Source: Planctomycetota bacterium (GTDB lineage: Bacteria; Planctomycetota; Phycisphaerae; Phycisphaerales; SM1A02). From it: 64,000 nucleotides of DNA. Both the position numbers and the translations under genes were made by a program. The stretch spans positions 62,001 through 126,000 of the forward strand of contig JAQBZO010000001.1 of the NCBI GenBank assembly GCA_027622195.1, read 5' to 3'. The notes beneath the pieces were generated by a model. That model searched no databases. It had not been told where the DNA came from and saw only the letters and a list, made by a program, of their open reading frames with translations. Below, piece after piece: positions 43,441-52,771 of this stretch (the stretch's first letter is position 1; every line of letters begins with the position of its first letter).

Positions 43441-44762
43441 CTCACGATCACCAAGAGTGGGATGAGCACCGCGCCGCTGAGCGCCATGTATCCGAAGAAA
43501 CTTGGCATTCGCACTCCACTCCGCTCGGCGATCGCTTTCACCATGAAGTTTGGGCCATTGCCGATGTAGGTGTTGGCTCCCATGAAGACGGCGCCGAGTG
43601 AAATGGCTCGAAGAAAATCTTCGCGCACCGATCCATTGTGGAGCGGAATCATCGTGGAGCCATCCGACCCCTGTGCCTGAGCGGTCGCGAGGAAGGCGAG
43701 GTAGGTCGGAGCGTTGTCGAGCACGCCGCTAAGGATCCCCGTCGCCCAGAAAAACTGAACGGGTGAATCCAGTCCGAGTGATGGTCCCTTAGCGTGAAGA
43801 ACAGCGAGTGGAACTTGCATCGCGATGAAGATGCCGAAGAAGAGTGCGGCGACTTCGACGATCGGCGACCAGTGGAATTCGTTCTCTTCGCGCAGCGTGC
43901 GTGGAGTCACCAACAAAGACAAGATCGAAATGCCGATGAGCATTCCCTCGCGAAAGAAGATCGGTGGATGCCACTCTGTCCCAACCACCGCGCGGGTTGG
44001 ATCGAGCAGTGCGATCGAGGCAATAAGCATCAGCAGCAGCGGAAGATTGCGGAGCCCGCTGATCCCAACCGGTTCGATGGTGCGTTCATCGCGCACGAGA
44101 TCTATCACGCCCTCGCGTCGATACTCGATCGTGTCCCAGACCCAGTAGATCGCAAGGAGCGCGCCGCACAAGAGAAGCCATCCCTTCCAGAGAGAGAGTG
44201 TCCACCAGAACGGAACGCCCTTCAAATAGCCGAGATACAAAGGAGGGTCGCCCATCGGAAGGAGTGATCCACCGATGTTGCTCACGAGGAAAATGAAGAA
44301 GACGATGGTGTGCGCCTGTCGCCTTCTTTCGCTATTGACCTTGAGCAAGAATCGAATGAGGAGCATGCTCGCACCCGTCGTGCCGATGAAACTCGCGAGC
44401 AACGCGCCGATGGCCAAGATGGCAACATTGGTGGATGGATGCGCGGGAAGATCGCCGCGTATCACGATCCCTCCCGAAACGACGAAGAGCGAGGTCAGCA
44501 AGACCATGAAGGGGAAGAACTCACCGATCATCGAGTGGTGGAGTGCTGATCCGACGGCGTCCCAGGGCGATGACGGAGCGGTGGCAAAGAGAAACACGAG
44601 CGCGGCGAACGAGCATCCCAATGACACGATGAACTTGGATCGATTGTGCTCCCACCAAAGTGAAGCGCGCCCAGTCAGTGGCAATACTGCAATCGCCCCG
44701 AGAAGGAGTATGAATGGAATCGTGCCGATGGGCCACGATGCAGGAAGTGCCTTGTCGATCAT
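43425..44762 (-). CDS. NhaD-like sodium:proton antiporter (ion transporter superfamily)
   Basis: 445 residues from ATG 44762. About 11-12 hydrophobic segments. Motifs shared with NhaD/ArsB-type permeases: GTTGASMLLIRFLLKVN (fifth-sixth segment), LGVLDNAPTYLAFLATAQ and MGANTYIGNGPNFMVKAIAE near the end. A Na+/H+ exchanger fits marine life; a citrate- or arsenite-type substrate is the alternative. The start lies 8 nt after TACATT, 32 bp from the divergent NHL gene. Confidence 0.85.
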   Translation of the reverse strand: MIDKALPASWPIGTIPFILLLGAIAVLPLTGRASLWWEHNRSKFIVSLGCSFAALVFLFATAPSSPWDAVGSALHHSMIGEFFPFMVLLTSLFVVSGGIVIRGDLPAHPSTNVAILAIGALLASFIGTTGASMLLIRFLLKVNSERRRQAHTIVFFIFLVSNIGGSLLPMGDPPLYLGYLKGVPFWWTLSLWKGWLLLCGALLAIYWVWDTIEYRREGVIDLVRDERTIEPVGISGLRNLPLLLMLIASIALLDPTRAVVGTEWHPPIFFREGMLIGISILSLLVTPRTLREENEFHWSPIVEVAALFFGIFIAMQVPLAVLHAKGPSLGLDSPVQFFWATGILSGVLDNAPTYLAFLATAQAQGSDGSTMIPLHNGSVREDFLRAISLGAVFMGANTYIGNGPNFMVKAIAERSGVRMPSFFGYMALSGAVLIPLLVIVSYFVV

Positions 44763-44770
44763 GTGGCACC

Positions 44771-44776
44771 AATGTA
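44771..44776 (-). promoter_or_regulatory. -10 box TACATT of antiporter gene
   Basis: TACATT on the minus strand ends 8 nt before ATG 44762. Confidence 0.45.
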
Positions 44777-44782
44777 GCGCAC

Positions 44783-44788
44783 TACACT
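44783..44788 (+). promoter_or_regulatory. -10 box TACACT of NHL gene (leaderless, GTG start)
   Basis: TACACT ends 6 nt before GTG 44795. Confidence 0.55.
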
Positions 44789-44794
44789 TCAAGC

Positions 44795-46696
44795 GTGTCA
44801 CGACCTCTTGCATTCCTCTTCGTGTGTCTCGCGGCGATGGTGGCGATCGAGCCCGTCGATGCTGCACCACAAGATGCAACCCTCTACGCGGTGCCACTGG
44901 GCGTGGTCGATGATCTTCGTGGAGTCACGGCGATTGCCCCATGGGATGCGGCGCGTTGGCTGCTTGCGACAGAGAAGGGGGTTGTTCTGCTGGCTGAAAA
45001 TGGTCAGCGCACGCTGATCGAGAATCCAACAGGGACCCCGTTTCGTCCAGTGGGAATCTGCGCTGCGAGTGAGGGCACATTCCTCGTGACGGATCTCATC
45101 GGTGGTCGAATCTGGCAACTCGATTGTTCGCCGTCCACGGAACCGCAACTGCGCGATGCCGGGATTGACTACACCTTCCATGAACCAGGAGCCATTGCGT
45201 ATCACGATGGATTCATCGCCGTTGCGGAGTGTGGATTGCAGCGTGTTGTGCTCCTCAATCCCGCAGGCGTTCTTCAATTTGCAACGACTCCTGATGTGGA
45301 AGTGTCTCGTCCAACGGGTATCGCGTTTATGAAAGATGGATCCGTCGTCGTCGCCGATGCAGACCGACACCACCTTGTCCAATTGAACGGGAAGGGCGAA
45401 GTGACTCGCGAGGTCGGTTCGAGGGGGTCCTTCCCCGGGCAATTCAAGGAGCCTTGCTCGATTGTCGCAGTGGATGATCTTTTCTATGTCGCCGACCGAT
45501 TGAATCACAGAGTGGTTCGACTCGATGGACGGTTGAATTTTCTGGACCAATGGGGCATGCACTCGGTGTGGCCGCGCGAAGCACGAGGCGCGACGCATTA
45601 TCCCGTTGCTGCAGCGGTGTCGAATGATCGACTCCGTGCGATTGTGGCGGAACCCTTCGAGCGGCGCGTCCAACTCTTTGGTCCAGTGACCGACGAAGAA
45701 CGCACGCGATTGGCTGGTCTCACATTGCCATCCACCGAAGGAGTACAAAGTCACTTTGGTCCATCGATCGATGCAGCAGGATCACGACTCGTCGTCTTCG
45801 ACCCCGAGGGAGGATCCGTCATTGTCTTCCTGCATGACCTTCCCGAACCTGTTCATGTCACCACGATTGGAACTCCAGGAACGCGAAAAGGGGGAGAGTC
45901 TCGCAGTGATTGCAACGCCAACATGTTGATCGAGGGACCAGGGCGCATCGGGCGTGTCGGCGGTCTCGCCCTTCGTGCTGATGGACAGAGGCTTTTGATC
46001 CTCGACGGCGCAGCGAACACGATGCAACTCTGGCTCATCGGCTCAACCCCCGATCCGCTCGTCTTTGATCCATTCATGTCGAAACTGATTCGCATCGCGA
46101 TGCCGTCGACGCTCTCGATCGACTCGACACATGTCCCTCATCCTGACGATGTGTGCGCCGCGCCGAACGGTTGGATTGTGAATCTCGATAAAGGAAAAAA
46201 CATCGCATTCCTCCACGATGATCTCACTCTGGATCGCATCGTGGCTGGTCCCGTTGGATTGCAATCGCGTGCCACGCGCCTCGCGCGAGCGTCTGATGGT
46301 CGCGTGGGACTCCTTGAACCGCAATCCAAAAGCCTGTGGGTTCTTGATGCGCAAGAGAAGTGGAGTGCGATTCATCTTCCATCGCTTCAACAACCAGTGG
46401 ATGTGCAGCACAGCGAGCGAGGTTGGTGTATCGCGGATGGTGCACGCGATGTCATCGCAATCATCGACGAACGCGGGACCGAAGTCGCTGTCATCGGCCA
46501 AACGGGAATGAGTGACGGACGGTTCTGGAGTCCAGAAGCGTTGGTTGTTGACTCGGCAGGACGCATCACCGTCGTCGACGGCGGCAACCATCGTCTTCAG
46601 CGCTTTCTTTCCGACGGAGCATGGTCAACAACCTATAGCCTCGGACGCACCTTCACACGCCCACGCAATCTTGATTCCGGAGACATCTTCGAATGA
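44795..46696 (+). CDS. secreted NHL-repeat (six-bladed beta-propeller) protein
   Basis: 633 residues from GTG 44795 (the frame is open to 44714, but the first 27 residues read as the antiporter's antisense). Signal peptide about 1-23 (FLFVCLAAMVAIEPVDAA). NHL-type repeats: RPTGIAFMKDGSVVVADADRHHLVQLNGKGEVTREVGSRGSFPGQFKEPCSIVAVDDLFYVADRLNHRVVRLDG is the clearest, with weaker ones before and after (VDSAGRITVVDGGNHRLQRF at the end). Such propellers bind protein or sugar partners. It starts a three-gene, translationally coupled operon (ATGA then GTGA) with a YtkA-like lipoprotein and a di-heme peroxidase. Confidence 0.85.
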   Translation: MSRPLAFLFVCLAAMVAIEPVDAAPQDATLYAVPLGVVDDLRGVTAIAPWDAARWLLATEKGVVLLAENGQRTLIENPTGTPFRPVGICAASEGTFLVTDLIGGRIWQLDCSPSTEPQLRDAGIDYTFHEPGAIAYHDGFIAVAECGLQRVVLLNPAGVLQFATTPDVEVSRPTGIAFMKDGSVVVADADRHHLVQLNGKGEVTREVGSRGSFPGQFKEPCSIVAVDDLFYVADRLNHRVVRLDGRLNFLDQWGMHSVWPREARGATHYPVAAAVSNDRLRAIVAEPFERRVQLFGPVTDEERTRLAGLTLPSTEGVQSHFGPSIDAAGSRLVVFDPEGGSVIVFLHDLPEPVHVTTIGTPGTRKGGESRSDCNANMLIEGPGRIGRVGGLALRADGQRLLILDGAANTMQLWLIGSTPDPLVFDPFMSKLIRIAMPSTLSIDSTHVPHPDDVCAAPNGWIVNLDKGKNIAFLHDDLTLDRIVAGPVGLQSRATRLARASDGRVGLLEPQSKSLWVLDAQEKWSAIHLPSLQQPVDVQHSERGWCIADGARDVIAIIDERGTEVAVIGQTGMSDGRFWSPEALVVDSAGRITVVDGGNHRLQRFLSDGAWSTTYSLGRTFTRPRNLDSGDIFE

Positions 46697-47124
46697 CGCG
46701 CGTGTTGACTTTCGCTTTTTTCTTCATGCTCCTCGCGCATGGATGCGATCGTGCCCACGAGCCATCGACCACCGCATGGGGACCCTGGCAGGAATCATCC
46801 TCGACGCTCGACGGCGCGACGGTTCGGTATCGATGCACTCCATGGCCGATTCCTGTGGGACGGTCGGTCGCGATCGATGTTGAAATCACGCACACGCTCA
46901 CCCACGCCACTGTTCTCGTTGACGCGAGCATGCCGCACCACGGCCACGGCATGAATGTCTCTTCTCCGTGCGCCGCGCTCGAGCCTCGAAGCGGCACTGT
47001 GCAGGGGGCGATCGTCCGCGACTTGCTCTTTCACATGCCGGGTCGTTGGCAAGTCACCTTCGACCTCGATTCCAAGAATGGATTCATCGATCGATCCGAG
47101 TCCACTCAAGAGGTTTCAAGGTGA
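46693..47124 (+). CDS. YtkA/FixH-like small lipoprotein
   Basis: 143 residues. Signal with LLAHGC lipobox (Cys17). The rest is a beta-rich domain similar to the YtkA/FixH-like family with a His/Met-rich motif MPHHGHGMN near residue 89 that looks like a metal (copper) site; it ends DLDSKNGFIDRSE. It overlaps the NHL gene (ATGA) and the following peroxidase (GTGA), so the three are made together. Several Trp residues (WGPWQ, CTPWP, RWQVTF) are exposed candidates for oxidation (inference). Confidence 0.72.
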   Translation: MTRVLTFAFFFMLLAHGCDRAHEPSTTAWGPWQESSSTLDGATVRYRCTPWPIPVGRSVAIDVEITHTLTHATVLVDASMPHHGHGMNVSSPCAALEPRSGTVQGAIVRDLLFHMPGRWQVTFDLDSKNGFIDRSESTQEVSR

Positions 47125-48311
47125 GGACCGCGAGACCTGGGCGTCGACGCGCGGTCTTCGCTTTGTGCGTGGTGGTACTCCTTCTCGTTGGTGAAGATCG
47201 TTCAAAGAGACGAGTCCACGATGCTTCTTCATTTGCGTTTGGTTGGACTCACCGCGCCTACAAGTCCATCCTTAAGATGAGTCCGATGCCAAGCGCTCCG
47301 GTCGACTCGACAAACCGAGTGAGTGGCAGCACCCAAGCCGCCGCGCTTGGAGAATTACTCTTCTTCGACACCTCTCTCTCTGCGAATGGACAAGTGGCAT
47401 GCGCCACCTGTCACGACTCGAAGCGATCATTCACCGATGGTCAGCGCGTCTCGGTCGCGCTGGGCACTGGATCACGCAACGCGCCCACGATCATCGATTC
47501 CGCGCACCAACGATGGCTCACATGGGACGGTCGCGCGGATAGTTTGTGGGGACAAGCACTCCATCCATTCATCTCGCCCGTGGAGATGGGATTGACACGA
47601 TCAGAAGTGATCACGCTCGTTGGAAAGAGCGACCCGTTGTCTCGCGGATACCGCGAGGTCTTTGGCCGTTCCATTCAAGACGAGCCGATCGATCACGCAT
47701 TCGCCAACATTGGCAAAGCGATTGCGGCGTACGAACGAACGATTGTCTCGTCTCCTGGAATGTTCGACGACTATGTCGACGCGCTTCGGCGAGGCGATGC
47801 GCGAGCCGTTGAACAGTATCCCGAATCGGCTCGTCGCGGACTCGTCCTCTTCGTCGGTCGAGCCGGCTGCGTTCGTTGTCATCACGGTCCCTTCTTGACG
47901 GACGGCGAATTCCATCTCGTCGGAGTTCCCGACGCGAAGGGTCAGCTTCCAAGAGATGTAGGACGACTGCAAGGTATCGACGTCCTCCTCGCGGATCCTT
48001 TCAATACCTCGGGCATTCACAGTGATGACCCCCAAGGTGAACAAGCGCGCATCACCCGTTCGCTCATTCGCCAACCAGAAATGTGGGGCGCCGTTCGAAC
48101 GCCATCACTCAGACAAGCTGCGAAGACCGCCCCGTACATGCACGCTGGGCAATTCGCCACACTGCTCGAAGTCGTTCATTTTTACAACACACTCGAGGGC
48201 GCCGCCGCGCTCGACCATCATGCCGAGCGAATGCTCGCGCCGCTGCGATTGACTTCGCAAGAAGAAACCGACCTCGTCGCCTTCCTCGAATCGCTCGCGC
48301 CTAGCAAATGA
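47121..48311 (+). CDS. di-heme cytochrome c peroxidase/MauG-family protein
   Basis: 396 residues from GTG 47121 (GTGA overlap; GAGG 8-9 nt upstream). N-terminal membrane/signal segment (about 8-24). Two CxxCH heme sites: CATCHDSKRSF (first) and CVRCHHGPF (second), with the bridging block WLTWDGRADSLWGQALHPFISPVEMG that contains the conserved Trp between hemes. The family covers bacterial cytochrome c peroxidases and MauG/MbnH enzymes that oxidise protein residues. The neighbouring small lipoprotein is a plausible substrate or partner. Confidence 0.88.
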   Translation: MRTARPGRRRAVFALCVVVLLLVGEDRSKRRVHDASSFAFGWTHRAYKSILKMSPMPSAPVDSTNRVSGSTQAAALGELLFFDTSLSANGQVACATCHDSKRSFTDGQRVSVALGTGSRNAPTIIDSAHQRWLTWDGRADSLWGQALHPFISPVEMGLTRSEVITLVGKSDPLSRGYREVFGRSIQDEPIDHAFANIGKAIAAYERTIVSSPGMFDDYVDALRRGDARAVEQYPESARRGLVLFVGRAGCVRCHHGPFLTDGEFHLVGVPDAKGQLPRDVGRLQGIDVLLADPFNTSGIHSDDPQGEQARITRSLIRQPEMWGAVRTPSLRQAAKTAPYMHAGQFATLLEVVHFYNTLEGAAALDHHAERMLAPLRLTSQEETDLVAFLESLAPSK

Positions 48312-48322
48312 CACTTCGCGGT

Positions 48323-48346
48323 AAAAAGTGCTCTTATTGAGGGCAC
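48323..48346 (-). terminator. possible minus-strand terminator
   Basis: Read on minus, GTGCCC/GAGCAC (6 bp with one G-U) around a 7-nt loop is followed by T5. No minus-strand gene precedes it, so it would only stop antisense transcription into the peroxidase gene. Confidence 0.35.
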
Positions 48347-48374
48347 AATCGCACCGTAAACGGGGGAACTCGAT

Positions 48375-48402
48375 TTGGCAACGAAACCCGATGGGGTACA
48401 CT
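48375..48402 (+). promoter_or_regulatory. promoter TTGGCA-16-TACACT of choice-of-anchor B gene (leaderless)
   Basis: TTGGCA (48375-48380), 16-nt spacer, TACACT (48397-48402), then 6 nt to ATG 48409. One of few leaderless -10 boxes with a clear -35. Confidence 0.6.
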
Positions 48403-48408
48403 TGGCCT

Positions 48409-50661
48409 ATGCCCCACGGAATGAAAACCGCTCTCGGTCTGCTTTCGCTTGGATTGGTCTGCGCTACCGTTATCGCCCACGAAGGCGACGAGAAATGGCG
48501 AGACCGTCAAGGTCCTTATCAGGGGTCGATCTACCGCGCCGCCGATGGAGGCGTTGCCGATGTCGCCTTTGATGCCGTGGGCGTTTCTCTGCTGAGTTGG
48601 TTCCCACTCAACACCCTCAGCCCTGGTGCCACATCCGCCGCCGATTGTTGGGGATACGTCACTCCGACCGGACGCGAGATCGCGATCATCGGAGTGTCCA
48701 CGGGCACCGCGTTCGTCGACATCACCAATCCAACTTCGCCGACGCAGATCGGATTCGTGACGGGTCCAACGAGCCTCTGGCGCGATGTGCAGGTGTTCGA
48801 CAAGTATGCGTATTCGGTGAGCGAAGGAGGCGGCGGAATCCAAGTCATTTCAATGGTGAGTGCTGACTCGGGCCAAGTGGGATTGACCAACACCGTCACC
48901 ACGGGCGGCGTTGCTTCGACGCACACCGTCATCATCAACGAGCAGAGCGGATTCCTCTACCGATGCGGCGGCGGAAGCAACATCGGTCTTCGAATCTACG
49001 ACTTGAATCAGAGCAAGACCAACCCTCCATTCGTTGGACAGTGGCTCGATCGATATGTGCATGAAGCGCAAATCGTCTCGTACACCACCGGTCCCTACGC
49101 TGGTAAAGAAATCGCCTTCTGCTGCGGCGGCTTCAATAATGGAAGCGGATCGACTGGATTGTTCATCGTCGATGTCACGAACAAAGCGGCGCCGGTGTTG
49201 ATGGGTTCGCTCCAGTATCCCAACGCTGCGTACTGCCACCAAGGTTGGTTGTCCGCTGACCGCCAGTATTACTATGTGGATGATGAACTCGATGAGGGTG
49301 CGTCGGTGTCCACGACCACGATCATCATCCTGGATGTGTCCAACCTCTCTGCGCCGACCTTTGTTTCGGCTCCGAACAATGGCAACCCGGCGATCGGTCA
49401 CAACCTGTATGTGAAGAACAACAAGATCTATGCCGCGAACTATCGATCTGGCCTTCGCGTCTTCGATATCACGGGCAACGGACTCACCCTCACTGAAACG
49501 TCGTACTTCGATACCTATGCGGGTTCCGATTCTCCGAACTTCAATGGACTCTGGGGAAACTACCCATTCTTTCCAAGCGGAGTCGTCATCGGAAGCGATC
49601 TCGAGAGCGGCCTCTTTGTATGGCGCGTCGGACCCAATCCAATTCAATTCCAATTCCCAACACCAGTCCCAGCGATGATTGATCCCGTTGGACTCATGGT
49701 GGATGTCAATCTCATCCTTCAACCGGGTGTGATCGTCGTCCCAGGATCCGAGCGATTGCTCGTCAGCGTGGGCGGTGTGGAGACATCCATTCCGATGATG
49801 CAGTTGGGAACAACCTCGTACCGAGTCACGATTCCCGCGAAGGCGTGTGGCACCACCGGTGGCATCGCATTCCGTGCGCAAGAAGGTGGAGGCGAAGTCT
49901 TCCGCTCGCCCGTGTCTGGATTCACGCCGCTGATCTGGGCGTACGGCACCACGACGGGGGCGATCGACAATCTTGAAACGCCAACAGCATGGGTCATCGG
50001 TGGCACAGGCGATGCAGCGACCACTGGAATCTGGACGCGAGTGGATCCCAACGGCACCGCCGCTCAGCCAGAAGATGATCACACTCCGATCGGAACGAAC
50101 TGCTTCGTCACAGGGCAGGGCACCGTTGGCGGAGCGATTGGAGAGGCGGATGTGGATGGAATCCAAACAACGCTGACATCACCCACGATGAACGCGACCG
50201 TGGCTGGATCTCCAGTCATTTCGTTCTGGTACTGGTACAGCAACAACGGCGGATCGAATCCGAACGAAGATCCGTTCGTCGTCGACATGTCGAACAATGG
50301 CGGAACAACGTGGACGAATGTCCTCACCACCTTGGTCTCGACTGGCGCATGGACGGAACATCGCATCCAAGTGGAAAATTACTTGCCTCCAACGGCAACA
50401 ATGAAGTTGCGATTCCGAGCCACAGACGCGGGCGCCGGTGGATCCATCGTTGAGGCCGCGATCGACGACATCTCAGTCTTCGGTTACGACTGCGATGCGC
50501 CGACGAACCCAGGCGATGTGAACGCAGACGGACTCGTCGACGGACAAGATCTCGCACTGATGCTCGGCGCGTGGGGTACAGCGAATGCTGCAGCGGACAT
50601 CAGCGGCGACGGACTCGTTGACGGACAAGACCTCGCGATCCTCGTCGCGAACTGGGGATAA
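48409..50661 (+). CDS. secreted choice-of-anchor B/LVIVD-type protein with C-terminal dockerin-like repeat
   Basis: 750 residues; signal peptide about 1-22. N-terminal region (about 40-430) carries LVIVD-like repeats typical of choice-of-anchor B proteins: AIIGVSTGTAFVDITNPTSPTQIGFV, LRIYDLNQSK, GLFIVDVTNKAAPVLMGSL, TIIILDVSNLSAPTFV, LRVFDITGNG. A middle beta-sandwich (about 555-690, IWTRVDPNGTAAQPEDDHT...) follows. The end is a dockerin-like pair: NPGDVNADGLVDGQDLALMLGAWG and ADISGDGLVDGQDLAILVANWG, each a Ca-binding loop. No cohesin gene is in the window. Confidence 0.85.
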   Translation: MPHGMKTALGLLSLGLVCATVIAHEGDEKWRDRQGPYQGSIYRAADGGVADVAFDAVGVSLLSWFPLNTLSPGATSAADCWGYVTPTGREIAIIGVSTGTAFVDITNPTSPTQIGFVTGPTSLWRDVQVFDKYAYSVSEGGGGIQVISMVSADSGQVGLTNTVTTGGVASTHTVIINEQSGFLYRCGGGSNIGLRIYDLNQSKTNPPFVGQWLDRYVHEAQIVSYTTGPYAGKEIAFCCGGFNNGSGSTGLFIVDVTNKAAPVLMGSLQYPNAAYCHQGWLSADRQYYYVDDELDEGASVSTTTIIILDVSNLSAPTFVSAPNNGNPAIGHNLYVKNNKIYAANYRSGLRVFDITGNGLTLTETSYFDTYAGSDSPNFNGLWGNYPFFPSGVVIGSDLESGLFVWRVGPNPIQFQFPTPVPAMIDPVGLMVDVNLILQPGVIVVPGSERLLVSVGGVETSIPMMQLGTTSYRVTIPAKACGTTGGIAFRAQEGGGEVFRSPVSGFTPLIWAYGTTTGAIDNLETPTAWVIGGTGDAATTGIWTRVDPNGTAAQPEDDHTPIGTNCFVTGQGTVGGAIGEADVDGIQTTLTSPTMNATVAGSPVISFWYWYSNNGGSNPNEDPFVVDMSNNGGTTWTNVLTTLVSTGAWTEHRIQVENYLPPTATMKLRFRATDAGAGGSIVEAAIDDISVFGYDCDAPTNPGDVNADGLVDGQDLALMLGAWGTANAAADISGDGLVDGQDLAILVANWG

Positions 50662-50676
50662 TCCCCGTGCGCGCAC
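50654..50676 (+). other. GC palindromes at the dockerin gene's stop
   Basis: GGGGA-TAA-TCCCC (the stop codon is the loop) directly followed by GTGCGCGCAC. It may act as a weak 3' structure; there is no T-run. Confidence 0.3.
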
Positions 50677-50703
50677 GTTGGTGCTTGTCGGTAGTTCATT
50701 GCG

Positions 50704-50709
50704 TATAGT
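50704..50709 (+). promoter_or_regulatory. -10 box TATAGT of SUMF1-like gene (leaderless)
   Basis: TATAGT ends 6 nt before ATG 50716. Confidence 0.55.
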
Positions 50710-50715
50710 GCGCCC

Positions 50716-51462
50716 ATGGTGTTTCGGTCCTTCACGGCTCTGTGCCTTGCGTGTCTTCCACTCTGTTCGAGCGAAGAATCGGATCTGACGCTCAAGGTCG
50801 AAGGAACGCTGCACTCGATTCGTCTCGTGAAGGTCACCGTCGAAGGAACGCCCCTTTGGGTCGCAGTCCACGAGACGCCGTGGGAACTGTATGACACGCT
50901 GATCTTTAAGTTTGACCAGAAGGATGGCAAGAGTGACTCGTCGAAAGCCGATGCGGTCACTCGACCGACGAAGCCGTACGTCGCTGCAGACCGAGGATTT
51001 GGGCACAATGGATTTCCAGCAGTGAGCGTCTCGTTCTCAGGAGCGAAAAGCTACTGTGAGTGGCTCTCGGCAAAGACAGGTCGCACGGTTAGACTTCCAT
51101 CGCAGAGCGAACGCGAGTCGATCGCGCGTCAGGCAACCGTTGATCCTTCGACCATGACCGAATTCGCCGTCTTCGCTGACAACGCCAAGGCGGCAACGCA
51201 AAAAGTTGGATCAAAGAAAGCCGATGCCCTTGGACTTCATGATCTCTTCGGTAACGCTGGAGAGTGGGCCGTCGCAGCGGATGGCACAGGAGTCCTCATG
51301 GGCGGATCATTCGAAGAACCCATCGGTGATCTTGAAGTCACCGATGCTCGGAAGCCATCCGCCGATTGGAATGCGAGCGATCCGCAGTTTCCAAAAAGTG
51401 TTTGGTGGCTCACCGATGCTCCGTTCGCAGGATTTCGCATCGTGATCGAAGACGCGCCATAA
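50716..51462 (+). CDS. formylglycine-generating-enzyme (SUMF1)-like secreted protein
   Basis: 248 residues with a short signal (about 1-17; CLACLPLC). The sulfatase-modifying-factor fold is visible: ETPWELYDT..., FPAVSVSFSGAKSYCEWLSAKTGRTVRLPSQSERESIAR (with the standard YCEWLS and RLP-E blocks) and LGLHDLFGNAGEWAV...MGGSFEE. The C-terminal catalytic Cys pair of FGE is not clearly present, so it may be a non-catalytic or other-function member, as many bacterial SUMF1 domains are. Followed by a Gfo/Idh oxidoreductase 19 nt downstream. Confidence 0.82.
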   Translation: MVFRSFTALCLACLPLCSSEESDLTLKVEGTLHSIRLVKVTVEGTPLWVAVHETPWELYDTLIFKFDQKDGKSDSSKADAVTRPTKPYVAADRGFGHNGFPAVSVSFSGAKSYCEWLSAKTGRTVRLPSQSERESIARQATVDPSTMTEFAVFADNAKAATQKVGSKKADALGLHDLFGNAGEWAVAADGTGVLMGGSFEEPIGDLEVTDARKPSADWNASDPQFPKSVWWLTDAPFAGFRIVIEDAP

Positions 51463-51481
51463 GAACGCAAGGGTGACTCCC

Positions 51482-52771
51482 ATGCCGACACGTTTCAATT
51501 CATCCATCTCGAATCAATGGAATCGCCGCACCTTTCTTGCGGCGGCGGGTGCGATCGCCGTCGCTCCATCGACTATTCGCCGTTCGCACGGACATCAAGA
51601 TCAGCCACTTCTGAAGGTAGGCGTCATCGGGTGTGGGAGTCGGGGCACCGGCGCCGCCGTCAATGCACTCGAAGCGAGCGAAGAGGTTCAGATCGTCGCC
51701 CTCGGCGACCTCTTCGCTGACAAGGTCAAGAGTGCGCAGGATGGACTCGCCAAACATTTTCAACGAGGCAATGTCCCTGCCGATCGCCTCTTCGTTGGAT
51801 TCGATTGTTACAAGGGAGTCCTCGCGACCGACTGCGACATCGTCATCCTCGCCACGCCGCCAGGTTTTCGTCCGGGACATTTTGAAGCCGCCGTCGCCGC
51901 AGGAAAACATGTCTTCATGGAAAAACCAGTGGCGGTCGATCCTGTGGGAATCCGCAAGGTCATTGCCGCAGCACGATTGGCCGACGAGAAAAAACTCTCA
52001 GTCGTTGCAGGCACGCAGCGTCGACATGAGCAGTGTTACATCGAGGCGATGGAGCGCATTCACACGGGAGCACTGGGAAAACTCGTTGCAGCGCGCGCTT
52101 ACTGGAACATGGGCGGACTCTGGGTCATCGAGCCCACTGCCGAGCGATCCGACATGGAAAATCAGATTCGCAATTGGCTTTACTACACATGGCTTTCGGG
52201 CGACCACATCGTTGAGCAGCATGTCCACAATCTTGATGTCATCAACTGGGCATTCCAATCTGTGCCAGAATCGTGCATCGCAGTGGGAGGTCGACAAGCG
52301 CGCACCGATCCAAAGTTCGGCCACATCTTCGACCACTTCGCGGTGGACTACGAGTATCCAGAAGGCCGAGTGGCGATGAGCATGGTTCGACAGCAAGATG
52401 GCACGGATGGACGGGTCGAAGAACAGATTCTCGGAAGCGAAGGCCGTGCCACACTGAGTACTGGAGTCGCCAAGATCGACGGACTTCACGAGTGGCAATT
52501 CAAGGGACCGCAGCGCAATCCGTATGTGCAAGAGCACATCGATTTGCAAACCGCCATTCGCAGCGGCACGCCGATCAACGAGGGTGTGCGCGTTGCCGAG
52601 AGCACGCTGACTGCCATCATGGGACGGATGGCGGCGTACACCGGTAAGACCATCACATGGGATGACGCAATGTCGAGCAATCTCGACCTCATGCCCGCGG
52701 TGCTCGACTTCGTTTCGATCGCGATGCCCGCTGTCGCAATTCCCGGTCGTCCTATCGCTGCGCCTCAGTGA
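51482..52771 (+). CDS. Tat-exported Gfo/Idh/MocA-family oxidoreductase
   Basis: 429 residues from ATG 51482 (AAGGG 8 nt upstream; GTG 51473 in frame is the alternative). Twin-arginine signal NRRTFLAAAGAIAVAP, then KVGVIGCGSRGTGAAV (NAD(P)-binding GxGxxG-like) and EKPVAVDPVGIRKV with the catalytic-side lysine, plus the C-terminal HIVEQHVHNLDVINWAF block. Abundant paralogues in planctomycetes use sugars or inositols. Upstream SUMF1-like gene may be co-transcribed. Confidence 0.9.
   Translation: MPTRFNSSISNQWNRRTFLAAAGAIAVAPSTIRRSHGHQDQPLLKVGVIGCGSRGTGAAVNALEASEEVQIVALGDLFADKVKSAQDGLAKHFQRGNVPADRLFVGFDCYKGVLATDCDIVILATPPGFRPGHFEAAVAAGKHVFMEKPVAVDPVGIRKVIAAARLADEKKLSVVAGTQRRHEQCYIEAMERIHTGALGKLVAARAYWNMGGLWVIEPTAERSDMENQIRNWLYYTWLSGDHIVEQHVHNLDVINWAFQSVPESCIAVGGRQARTDPKFGHIFDHFAVDYEYPEGRVAMSMVRQQDGTDGRVEEQILGSEGRATLSTGVAKIDGLHEWQFKGPQRNPYVQEHIDLQTAIRSGTPINEGVRVAESTLTAIMGRMAAYTGKTITWDDAMSSNLDLMPAVLDFVSIAMPAVAIPGRPIAAPQ

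Noticed and set aside
44764-44778. Possible sigma-54 -24/-12 site (TGGCAC-N5-TAGC) before the NHL gene
   Set aside because: The second half differs from TTGC, the distance to the start is too short, and a TACACT -10 box explains the gene better.
48850-50166. 438-residue minus-strand open frame opposite the choice-of-anchor B gene
   Set aside because: It is antisense to a clear secreted dockerin protein; composition is Arg/Ser/His-rich with no domain.
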